This document shows, in pieces, positions 8,221-15,418 of a DNA stretch of 47,436 nucleotides. The notes under the pieces are model-generated. The model did no database searches. It saw only the letters and a program-made list of their open reading frames with translations, and had not been told where the DNA came from. The DNA is from an uncultured Anaerostipes sp. GTDB taxonomy: Bacteria; Bacillota; Clostridia; Lachnospirales; Lachnospiraceae. A program made the position numbers and the translations under genes. Position 1 is the stretch's first letter, and the number at the start of each line of letters is the position of its first letter. Location: positions 1 through 47,436 of the forward strand of contig CAAEIR010000034.1 of assembly GCA_900756035.1 (NCBI GenBank), given 5' to 3'.

Positions 8221-9327
8221 ATGTATAAAGATCCTTTTAAAGAGTATATACGACAATCAGAACCGAATAAACGTGACAAAGGATATGCCTGGCATACAGC
8301 AATTGGTCTTCAGGCGGTTGACGGATTAAAAACATCAAAGTATTTGATAGATACTGCCATTAAAAATATTGAGGGCGATATTTCTATTGATGAGGCGCAG
8401 GAGCTTCTTAATAGCTATTACGAAGAAAATCCAAAGTCTGGAGATGATGAACGTACAGAAGAAGCGGATAAGGTAGCGGTTAGGATAGCAAAAATTCTTT
8501 CGGAAAAGGCATTTAGCTTTACTCCAAATGAATATATTTCCATTCATAAGAAATTATTTACTGGAATATATGGACACGCTGGAAAAATTAGAGATTACAA
8601 TATTACAAAAAAAGAATGGGTACTTGATGGTGCAACAGTTCTTTATGGAAGCGCATCAGAACTTCGAGCTACTTTAGAGTATGATTTTTCGGAAGAAAAG
8701 AAATTCAGTTACAGAAATTTAACAATGGATGAAATTATTCATCATCTTGCAATATTCGTGTCAAGACTATGGCAGATTCATATATTCGGTGAAGGAAATA
8801 CGAGAACAACGGCAGTTTTCTTTATTAAGTATCTGCGTACACTTGGTTTTGATGCGACGAATGATATTTTTGCAGAAAATGCCTGGTATTTTAGAAATGC
8901 ACTTGTACGTGCTAACTATAACGATTTAAAAAATGGCATTCATGAAACAACGGAATACTTGGAAGTGTTTTTAAGAAATCTATTGTTAGACGAAAGAAAT
9001 GAGCTTCATAATCGATCAATGCATATTAGTAGATCTTTCAATAAAAAAATGGACATTGAAAGTGAGAAAGTGGACATTGAAAGTGTAAAAGTGGATATTC
9101 GAAATAAAATAATGAGTTTTTCGGATAGAATTTCGGAAAAAACAATAAATCACACAATTAACATTTTTTTGAAATGTGGAACAAAAGAATATTTTGGAAG
9201 AACTGTTATAGAAGAGATTACTGGTTTGAAAGCTTCAGGGGCATCTAAGTTGATAAAATTATTACTTGATAGTAATATAATTGTTCCTGTAAGTGGACAT
9301 GGAAAGGGTAAATATCGCTTTTTATAA
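8221..9327 (+). CDS. Fic family protein (putative AMP transferase)
   Basis: A 368-aa Fic protein. The start was set at the ATG behind AAAAAGAGAG, not at an earlier in-frame codon (8155). The catalytic motif reads HIFGEGNTRTT (about residue 187), close to HPFx[D/E]GNGR, with Pro replaced by Ile and the second Gly by Thr. The N-terminal segment (AIKNIEGDISIDEAQELLNS, about residues 43-62) resembles VbhA-like antitoxin helices with an E-G pair, suggesting self-inhibition. The C-terminus (about 310-368) resembles a winged helix. A linker holds seven-residue repeats of DIES(E/V)KV. Fic proteins transfer AMP or related groups to target proteins; this one may be a toxin-type module or a regulator. 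Confidence 0.88.
   Translation: MYKDPFKEYIRQSEPNKRDKGYAWHTAIGLQAVDGLKTSKYLIDTAIKNIEGDISIDEAQELLNSYYEENPKSGDDERTEEADKVAVRIAKILSEKAFSFTPNEYISIHKKLFTGIYGHAGKIRDYNITKKEWVLDGATVLYGSASELRATLEYDFSEEKKFSYRNLTMDEIIHHLAIFVSRLWQIHIFGEGNTRTTAVFFIKYLRTLGFDATNDIFAENAWYFRNALVRANYNDLKNGIHETTEYLEVFLRNLLLDERNELHNRSMHISRSFNKKMDIESEKVDIESVKVDIRNKIMSFSDRISEKTINHTINIFLKCGTKEYFGRTVIEEITGLKASGASKLIKLLLDSNIIVPVSGHGKGKYRFL
9049..9105 (+). repeat. 21-bp in-frame tandem repeat inside the Fic gene
   Basis: Two full 21-bp units (9049-9069 and 9070-9090) and a partial third (9091-9105) encode [M/V]DIESxK repeats between the Fic core and the C-terminal domain. Copy number may vary among strains by slippage. Confidence 0.8.
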
Positions 9328-9372
9328 ACTATTTCAGTCGATAAAAACAAAGATAAATAGAAATATGTGATG

Positions 9373-9402
9373 GCCGTAGAGCGTAAAACTCTGCGGCTTT
9401 TT
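9373..9402 (+). terminator. Rho-independent terminator after the Fic gene
   Basis: GCCGTAGAG pairs with CTCTGCGGC (one G-U) around a short loop and is followed by TTTTTCT. It isolates the Fic gene from the mobilisation genes downstream. Confidence 0.8.
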
Positions 9403-9425
9403 CTATTTGAAGGGAGTGAAAAGAA

Positions 9426-10781
9426 ATGCACAGCATTATCTATCTGGAAATCTTGTTTATCGCCAAAGTGATGGACAATGCCATTAATACAACAAAAACA
9501 ATTATGATTCAGAGAAGTCGGTGGGTACTTGCAGGAATTGCGGTGATACTTTCCGACTTTATTTATTTCTGGATTATGCGAAATGTGGTGACTTCCGATA
9601 ACATGCTAACCATGCTGATTGTTGCGGTTGCAGGTGGTGTGGGTTGTTCTCTTGCATGTTTTATGAATGACAAGCTTTCCAAGGATCGAACGTACGTCAA
9701 TGTAATCATGTCAGACAATTTGGAAACTATGAAGAATCTGAGAGATTTTTTAGCAGAGCACCATATTACCAATGTTACTGCTGATAGCTATACATTGGAT
9801 TGGGACACCAAAACAATTACAATAACAGCTTATCCGGAAACCAAAGCAGAGGCCATTGAACAGGCCCGAAGGATAGACCTTCTTACGTATCTGTCCTGTT
9901 GTGAACCGGGAAATCTGGTTCACATTTCAGGAAACAATTATTGCACCAGAGAACATGATTCTTTAAAAATCAGTAACGGAAAATGGTACTGGTTTTCCAG
10001 AGGAATCGGTGGTGTCAGTGCGTTAGACTATCTGATGAAAGTCAAAGAATATTCCTTGCCGGAAGCAGTGGAATTAATCGTTGGTCGTGATGCGATTGTG
10101 GAACTACCAATCAAAGATTATGAATTTAAAACAAAACCAGTTAAGAAACTATTAATGCCGGAACTGACGGATAAACCATATCGTGCAAAGCAATATCTAA
10201 GAGAAAGAGGAATTCATCCGGAAATTATTCAGTACTGCATTGATAACAGTTTACTCTTTGAGACTGCCAAATATCATAATGTAGTATTTGTTGGCTACGA
10301 CAAGCAAGGTATTGCAAAGTATGCTGCCATGCGAGGAACGAAATCAGCATATAAAGGAGAAGTTACCGGCAGTGACAAACGATTCTCTTTTTCCATATCT
10401 GAAACGACAAATGCAGAGCATGCGCATTTGTTTGAGTCGGCAATTGATCTGCTTAGTTTTGCAACGTTGGAATTGCAGGAAGGACGCAACTGGAAACAGG
10501 ACGCGTTGCTTTCACTTGCGGGAGTATTTCAAACCAAAAGAAAAGATGTAGTTCCGGTTGCGTTGAGCCAGTATTTGAGTGATCATCCACACGTTTCCGT
10601 GCTTCATCTTCATTTAGACAATGATGAAGTTGGACGTGGAGCTACGGAAGGTATTATTGGTGGTCTTTCAGATAAGTATGAAATTTATGACGAACCACCA
10701 GAGGAAGGCTTTAAAGATTTGAATGATCAGTTGAAAGCCAAGAAGGGTCTCAATAAAAAGAAGGAGGAACTATCACGATGA
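9426..10781 (+). CDS. Chimera: DUF5698/DUF2179-like membrane domain fused to DUF3991-Toprim protein
   Basis: A 451-aa protein. Residues about 1-140 have hydrophobic helices and a DUF2179-like cytoplasmic part (opening IIYLEILFIAKVMDNAINTT, later DKLSKDRTYVNVIMSDN), as in UPF0316-type membrane proteins. From about 142 (EQARRIDLLTYL) it becomes a standard ICE DUF3991/Toprim protein: HDSLKISNGKWYWFSRG, then the Toprim acidic residues in HLFESAID (about 338) and HLHLDNDEVG (about 397). These parts are normally separate genes. The junction lies near ITAYPETKAEAIEQARR. The Toprim half looks intact and may act in primase-like or transfer-associated DNA processing. It overlaps DUF3846 by 4 bp. Whether it is membrane-bound in fact is inference. 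Confidence 0.75.
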   Translation: MHSIIYLEILFIAKVMDNAINTTKTIMIQRSRWVLAGIAVILSDFIYFWIMRNVVTSDNMLTMLIVAVAGGVGCSLACFMNDKLSKDRTYVNVIMSDNLETMKNLRDFLAEHHITNVTADSYTLDWDTKTITITAYPETKAEAIEQARRIDLLTYLSCCEPGNLVHISGNNYCTREHDSLKISNGKWYWFSRGIGGVSALDYLMKVKEYSLPEAVELIVGRDAIVELPIKDYEFKTKPVKKLLMPELTDKPYRAKQYLRERGIHPEIIQYCIDNSLLFETAKYHNVVFVGYDKQGIAKYAAMRGTKSAYKGEVTGSDKRFSFSISETTNAEHAHLFESAIDLLSFATLELQEGRNWKQDALLSLAGVFQTKRKDVVPVALSQYLSDHPHVSVLHLHLDNDEVGRGATEGIIGGLSDKYEIYDEPPEEGFKDLNDQLKAKKGLNKKKEELSR

Positions 10782-11197
10782 TGGAAGAAGAAACAAAAGA
10801 GCAAATGATTCGCGTAGTGCTCGTGGAACCTGGAAAGTATGCCAGGGAAGCAGAAATCGGGACTTCGCTTTCGGAACTTCAGGAGGTATGTGGAGGATGG
10901 ATCCAGACCTATTATCCATTCGAGGAAATGGTCTGCATTGTTTGCAATGATGAAGGTAAATTAATAGGGATGCCACTGAATCGTGGTATCAAAGATGCAG
11001 AGACGGACGAGCTGATTGAAATCATAGCTGGTCCATTTTTTATTTGTGACTGCAGTACAGAGAACTTTGGTTCTCTCAGTAAGGAACAAGTGGAACGCTA
11101 TATCGAGCAGTTCAAAAAGCCGGAAAGATTCTATCAAATTGATGATAAAATCATCGCTGTTCCTTATGATCCAAGAGCGAAAGCGATGGAAAGATAA
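10778..11197 (+). CDS. DUF3846 domain-containing protein
   Basis: A 139-aa protein with the DUF3846 core (VLVEPGKYAREAEIGTSLSE, then FEEMVCIVCNDEGKLIGMPL, NRGI and IAGPFFIC). It sits between the Toprim protein and oriT/MobC, the usual place in Tn1549-like elements. Its ATG overlaps the Toprim stop codon. Function is unknown; it appears intact. Confidence 0.82.
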   Translation: MMEEETKEQMIRVVLVEPGKYAREAEIGTSLSELQEVCGGWIQTYYPFEEMVCIVCNDEGKLIGMPLNRGIKDAETDELIEIIAGPFFICDCSTENFGSLSKEQVERYIEQFKKPERFYQIDDKIIAVPYDPRAKAMER

Positions 11198-11309
11198 TCT
11201 TAGAATAAGGCGACAAGGGTATGGCGTCTTTAGTCTAGCAAGCATCGCCTTTGGATATCCAAAGGCATCTTGCTGGGGTAGCCCCAGACCCTTATGCGAG
11301 AGGAAGTGA
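11198..11309 (+). other. Candidate origin of transfer (oriT)
   Basis: The gap before mobC is rich in structure. A perfect 20-bp palindrome (GCCTTTGGATATCCAAAGGC, 11247-11266) is flanked by AGCAAG (11237-11242) and CTTGCT (11269-11274), which extend the hairpin. A second inverted repeat CTGGGG-TAG-CCCCAG lies at 11273-11287. Placement directly upstream of a MobC gene and a relaxase matches oriT in related elements. The nick site is not determined. Confidence 0.6.
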
Positions 11310-11633
11310 GTGATTTATGTGAGAAAACGAGATTGCTGTTTTCTGGTAATATTGACTGAAGAAGAAATGGCAAAGCTGATGAAGCAGGTTCAGAAGACGG
11401 GGCTGTCTAGAGAAAATTATATTCGAGCTCTTATTGAAAATTTTCCCATCCGAGAGCGACCGCCGAAGGAGTTCTTTATGCTTCTGGAGGAAATGAGAAG
11501 GATAGGAACCAATATGAATCAGATTGCCAGACAAGCCAATTCCATTGGTTTTGTCGACGCCAATGCCTATTGGGAAAATGTAAAAGCTTTAGAGGACGCT
11601 ATCAGTGATATTAAAGAGGAGGCGAGAAAATAA
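11310..11633 (+). CDS. MobC-type plasmid/ICE mobilisation relaxosome protein
   Basis: A 107-aa MobC family protein. Residues about 18-50 form a ribbon-helix-helix-like region (LTEEEMAKLMKQVQKTGLSR, then ENYIRALI) and the conserved RRIGTNMNQIARQANSIGFV (about residues 66-85) is the family hallmark. It would bind oriT and help the relaxase. GTG at 11310 behind GAGAGGAAG is used; GTG at 11319 is also possible. It overlaps the relaxase ATG by 1 bp. The protein looks whole, while its relaxase partner is destroyed. Confidence 0.85.
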   Translation: MIYVRKRDCCFLVILTEEEMAKLMKQVQKTGLSRENYIRALIENFPIRERPPKEFFMLLEEMRRIGTNMNQIARQANSIGFVDANAYWENVKALEDAISDIKEEARK

Positions 11634-11914
11634 TGGCAACCACATCTATATGGAGAGTGCATGGCTATATTGGAAAAGTGCTTCTTTATGCAAAGAATCC
11701 TGATAAGAAGACCGTACAGGAAAGTATTCCAGTGCCCAAAAATGCAAATGTAAATTTTCTAGAAGATGTGATTTCTTATGCTTGTCGTGAGGATGCTACT
11801 CAAGAGAAACGCCTTGTGAGTGGGATTAATTGTAAGCCAGAAACGGCACGTGAGGAGATGATGAAAACAAAGCTTCTGGAGAAGAAATCAATGAGGAATA
11901 CCAAGAAGCGCTAG
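11633..11914 (+). pseudogene. Relaxase N-terminal stump (Tn1549-type)
   Basis: A 93-aa frame starting MATTSIWRVHGYIGKVLLYA, with VSGINCKPETAREEMM near residues 61-76. This matches the start of ICE relaxases of about 450-550 aa. Homology stops at about 11857-11868 (AREEMM), after which the frame reads nonsense and ends at TAG. The sequence beyond the break belongs in another frame to the CHAP hydrolase region. Part of the N-terminal relaxase segment is retained but the rest, including later catalytic histidines, is gone, so it should not nick oriT. Confidence 0.75.
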
Positions 11915-11946
11915 AGGAGATTAAAACAAATAATCCATATGATGAG

Positions 11947-12768
11947 TTGGAAATGTCCGGCTCACGTGCAGTATGGCCAGAGGTACTTTCTGTATATGAG
12001 GTTAAAATGACAACAGATCTAAATAATCCGCAGGAAGTAGCTACAGTTACGGATGAGAAAAAGGAAATCCTGAAAGAAATTTTCTGGGCAATGAATCAAA
12101 TCGATTATGATTCATCAACGCGTACAGTGACGAGAATTGTCGAAACAGATGATGGGAATGGAAACATTCTGGAGGAAGAAGTACAAGAAACCATTACTAC
12201 ACTTCGAATTGTTGTTAGCCATAAGACTGCAGATGAGATGGCACAGGAATACGGATGTAATGCCGACCAGAAGGAACAACTTATTGCATTGTTAGATACA
12301 GAAAATAACAGCTTGTGGTCGAATGTGCTATATGGAATCTATGCCGCAGACGATCAGATAGTAGCAGTAGCGGCTTCACAGCTTGGAAATGTAGGTGGTG
12401 GGCCATATTGGTCCTGGTATGGATTCAGTTCTCGTGTGGAATGGTGTGCATGTTTTGTAAGCTGGTGTGCAAATGAATGTGGTTACATTGATGTAGGTGT
12501 GATTCCTAAATTCGCACTTTGCTCTTGGGGAGCACAGTGGTTTAAAGACAGAGGTCAATGGGGAGATAACTCCATGGAACCGGCACCGGGAACGATTATC
12601 TTTTTTGATTGGGACGGAGATAGAGATCCAGACCATGTGGGAATTGTTGAGTATACGGAGAATGGTGTGGTACATACCATTGAAGGTAATTCGGGGGATA
12701 CATGCAGAAAGAGACAGTATTCGGTAGGAAATGGCCAGATATATGGGTATGGATTGCCGGCATATTAG
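11947..12768 (+). pseudogene. CHAP-domain cell-wall hydrolase (CD1108-like), 5' end lost
   Basis: About 270 aa of an ICE-borne peptidoglycan hydrolase of the CD1108 type. The C-terminal CHAP domain (about residues 140-273) keeps the catalytic cysteine in EWCACFVSWC, the histidine in DHVGIVEY and the polar residue in IEGNSGD. In the ICE this enzyme opens the wall for the transfer channel. The N-terminus with its membrane segment is missing: the open frame begins at about 11857, inside the relaxase break, with no good start. TTG 11947, ATG 11953 or ATG 12007 are all weakly supplied with ribosome sites. If made, it would lack a visible export signal, so I treat it as a remnant with an intact catalytic domain. 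Confidence 0.72.
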
Positions 12769-12785
12769 GATGAATGAAAAAGAAC

Positions 12786-12841
12786 ACGCTCTTCATCGGG
12801 TGACTTGCAAAGTGGCAGGTTGCTCGATGGAGGGCGTTTTT
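12786..12841 (+). terminator. Strong rho-independent terminator after the ICE remnant
   Basis: Two 23-nt arms (12786-12808 and 12815-12837) pair fully in RNA when six G-U wobbles are allowed, around a 6-nt loop, then TTTTT. It separates the ICE remnant from the defence operon. Confidence 0.8.
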
Positions 12842-12911
12842 GTTGCGTTTGCCTTTACAAACTGGCGTCTCGTCTTACAAATGAATGCAGTAAGGTGTAA
12901 ATAATCTTCAT

Positions 12912-12944
12912 CACCTAAATTGTTACAGCATATTAAATTAGGTG
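12912..12944. promoter_or_regulatory. Inverted repeat, candidate operator of the defence operon
   Basis: CACCTAA (12912-12918) and TTAGGTG (12938-12944) form a perfect 7-bp inverted repeat with 19 bp between, ending 6 bp before the predicted -35 box. It could bind the XRE or the WYL regulator of the operon. This is inference from position and symmetry. Confidence 0.4.
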
Positions 12945-12950
12945 GAGACA

Positions 12951-12979
12951 TTGCTATTTCGACAAAACAGGAGTATACT
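12951..12979 (+). promoter_or_regulatory. Predicted sigma-A promoter of the defence operon
   Basis: TTGCTA (-35, 12951-12956) and TATACT (-10, 12974-12979) are separated by 17 bp, the ideal spacing. It lies about 90 bp upstream of the XRE gene, the first gene of the long operon. No other strong promoter or terminator was seen before 37006. Confidence 0.55.
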
Positions 12980-13069
12980 TTACTGTGATAATGTGTAATT
13001 TGGTGTCGGAATATGCAAATACACGCAAGAACAGATAAATTTGGATCAGATTGGTGCAGGAGGTAGCGC

Positions 13070-13276
13070 ATGACAATCAGTTATGAAAAACTGTGGAAAC
13101 TTATGAAACAGAACAAAATGAGAAAAAAAGATTTAGCAGTAGCTGCTGAACTAACACAATATGCGATGACAAGACTTGGAAGAAATGAAACAGTTAGTAT
13201 GGATGTAATGATTAGATTGTGTAAGGTGTTTCATTGTGATATAGGCGATTTGATGGAAGTCATTGAGGAAGAATAA
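13070..13276 (+). CDS. Small XRE/Cro-type DNA-binding regulator
   Basis: A 68-aa helix-turn-helix protein (SYEKLWKLMKQNKMRKKDLA as helix 1-2, then AVAAELTQYAMTRLGRNETV for recognition and VFHCDIGDLMEVIEEE at the end). It is nearly all DNA-binding domain, as in YozG-type regulators often placed before restriction-modification genes, where they act as control proteins. It starts behind AGGAGG and lies 40 bp before the methyltransferase. It probably adjusts expression of the operon behind it so that modification precedes restriction. Confidence 0.88.
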   Translation: MTISYEKLWKLMKQNKMRKKDLAVAAELTQYAMTRLGRNETVSMDVMIRLCKVFHCDIGDLMEVIEEE

Positions 13277-13316
13277 TTAAAATATCTGAGAGTGTAATAA
13301 AGAAAGAGGTAAATAA

Positions 13317-15416
13317 ATGTCAGCAATAAATGATTTGATTTTGCAAATACAGGATTCCGCATTAAGAGATCGTATTCAAAAAGAGGTGGATAAACTTTCC
13401 AAGCAAAAAAAATTTGGACTTGTGTTCGAGGAACATCTCCCAGAATGTACTCCTTTATATGGTATGCCTATAAAGAGAGGTAGTAATATTATGCGTGTGG
13501 ACGCGGAAATAGATAAATCTATTTATATCGTAAAAAATGTAGAGGAAGATACTGTTGTTTGTATTAAGAAAGAGTGTTCAGAAGAAATATATACATTTAA
13601 TCGTAAAGATGTAGTACGTATTGCAGAAGTAGGAGAGGCGATATATCCATATTTAAAGCCATTGGATTCGGTATGCAATGCTGTGGATAGCGATTTGTGG
13701 CATCTTTTGATTGAATCGGATAATTATCATGCGCTTCAGTTGCTCGAATATGTGTATGCAGGAAAAATTGATTGTATTTATATAGATCCTCCGTATAACA
13801 CAGGTGCAAAGGATTGGAAATACAATAATGATTATGTTGACTCAAATGATAATTATCGTCATAGCAAGTGGTTATCGTTTATAGAACGACGTTTGAAACT
13901 TGCGAAAAAGCTATTAAATCCTCAAGAATCTGTATTGATTATTACAATTGATGAAAAAGAATATTTGCATTTAGGATGTTTGTTGGAAGAATTGTTTCCA
14001 GAAGCAAAGATTCAAATGATTAGCACTATTACAAATCCAAAGGGAGCTCCAAGAGTAAACCAATTTATGAGATTGGATGAATATGTGTTTGTTGTGCAGA
14101 TAGGTAAAGCGTGTCCTACAAAATTATCACTTTCAGACGATTTTCGATTAAACGCGAAAGATAATCGTGTTAATAAATTGAGATGGTCAGGCTTAGCTAA
14201 AACGCAATATACTCGAGAGGGACATCCAAATACATTTTATCCGATATATTTGAACAAAGAAATGAGTCATATTGTCGAGATTGGAGATCCTATAGGAGTA
14301 GGTGTTGACAGGCATACTATTCCGGATAAAAAGGGATGTGTGACGGTGTGGCCTATTAATAAAACGTCAGGAGCCGAAGCACAATGGAGTTTATCTGCGC
14401 CTAAATTAAGAGATGCTTTATCAAAAGGATACGTTCGAGTATCTCAAACAGGATCGGGAGGAATATATTATCTGACATCAGGGGTAATCAAACAAGTTGA
14501 AAATGGTGAATTTATTGTTACTGGAAGAGATAAAGATGGATCCATTATTGTAGATGAATCAGGATTTGAATATAAATTTGTTCCGGGAACAGCATGGAGA
14601 ATTACTTCACATGACGCAACTCGATATGGGTCTGATTTGATAAAATTATTTATGCCTGATAGAACATTTCCTTTTCCTAAATCCTTATATGCGGTCGTAG
14701 ATTGTATACGATTTTTTGTGGCCGATAAACCAAATGCTATAGTTCTTGATTTTTTTGCTGGATCTGGAACAACTGCACATGCAGTTATGTTACTTAACCG
14801 TAAAGATGGTGGAAATAGAAAGAGTATTTCTGTAACTAATAATGAAGTTGGTGCAAAAGAAGAACAGATATTTATTAAAAAGGGTGTTCGTCCAACTGAC
14901 GAAGAATGGGATAACTCTGGAATTGCAAAATATTGTACTTGGCCAAGAATAAAATCCGCAATAACGGGTGTAACCACGGAAGGTAAGCCGGTAAATGGTA
15001 ATTATAAATTTATTGAGGAATTTTCTATGGCGGAAGGCTTTAAAGAAAACGCTGCATTTTTTAAACTGGGATTTTTAGATAAAACAGAAATAGCATTGGG
15101 ATTGCGTTTGGAAGATTTATTACCCGTATTGTGGGTGAAAGCAGGATCTAAAGGAGAATGTCCTACTGCAGACAATAATATAAATCCCAATATGATGATT
15201 TTTCCGAAAAATAAGTTCGCGGTACTGATCAACGAGAATTCATTTGCAGATTTTGCAGATATGATAAAGTATGAAAAAAATATTGAAACTGTATTTATTT
15301 GTACAGATTATGAGGTGAATTATAGAGCGATGGCAAAAAATCTAAACGTAGGAAAGACTTATCAATTATATAGGGATTATCTCGATCATTTTAGAATAAA
15401 TCATGGGAGAAACTAG
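13317..15416 (+). CDS. mod: Type III-like site-specific DNA adenine methyltransferase (Mod)
   Basis: A 699-aa N6-adenine (or N4-cytosine) methyltransferase. The catalytic motif IDPPYNTGA is near residue 157 and the S-adenosylmethionine motif LDFFAGSGTTAHA near residue 478. This order, catalytic before cofactor motif, is the beta class typical of type III Mod. The variable region between them (about 230-450) should be the target recognition domain. The Res-like gene begins 2 bp after the stop, as in type III pairs. In this operon it may supply the adenine methylation that DrmMI supplies in class 1 DISARM; that role is inference. The recognition sequence cannot be predicted. Confidence 0.9.
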   Translation: MSAINDLILQIQDSALRDRIQKEVDKLSKQKKFGLVFEEHLPECTPLYGMPIKRGSNIMRVDAEIDKSIYIVKNVEEDTVVCIKKECSEEIYTFNRKDVVRIAEVGEAIYPYLKPLDSVCNAVDSDLWHLLIESDNYHALQLLEYVYAGKIDCIYIDPPYNTGAKDWKYNNDYVDSNDNYRHSKWLSFIERRLKLAKKLLNPQESVLIITIDEKEYLHLGCLLEELFPEAKIQMISTITNPKGAPRVNQFMRLDEYVFVVQIGKACPTKLSLSDDFRLNAKDNRVNKLRWSGLAKTQYTREGHPNTFYPIYLNKEMSHIVEIGDPIGVGVDRHTIPDKKGCVTVWPINKTSGAEAQWSLSAPKLRDALSKGYVRVSQTGSGGIYYLTSGVIKQVENGEFIVTGRDKDGSIIVDESGFEYKFVPGTAWRITSHDATRYGSDLIKLFMPDRTFPFPKSLYAVVDCIRFFVADKPNAIVLDFFAGSGTTAHAVMLLNRKDGGNRKSISVTNNEVGAKEEQIFIKKGVRPTDEEWDNSGIAKYCTWPRIKSAITGVTTEGKPVNGNYKFIEEFSMAEGFKENAAFFKLGFLDKTEIALGLRLEDLLPVLWVKAGSKGECPTADNNINPNMMIFPKNKFAVLINENSFADFADMIKYEKNIETVFICTDYEVNYRAMAKNLNVGKTYQLYRDYLDHFRINHGRN

Positions 15417-15418
15417 AA

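Noticed and set aside
9361..9402. tRNA-like fold downstream of the Fic gene
   Set aside because: The structure is a single G+C-rich stem with a U-tract, which is a terminator; no cloverleaf can be drawn.
14468..14977. Reverse-strand open frame of 169 codons inside mod
   Set aside because: It lies opposite conserved methyltransferase motifs and its translation resembles no protein; it is a shadow frame.
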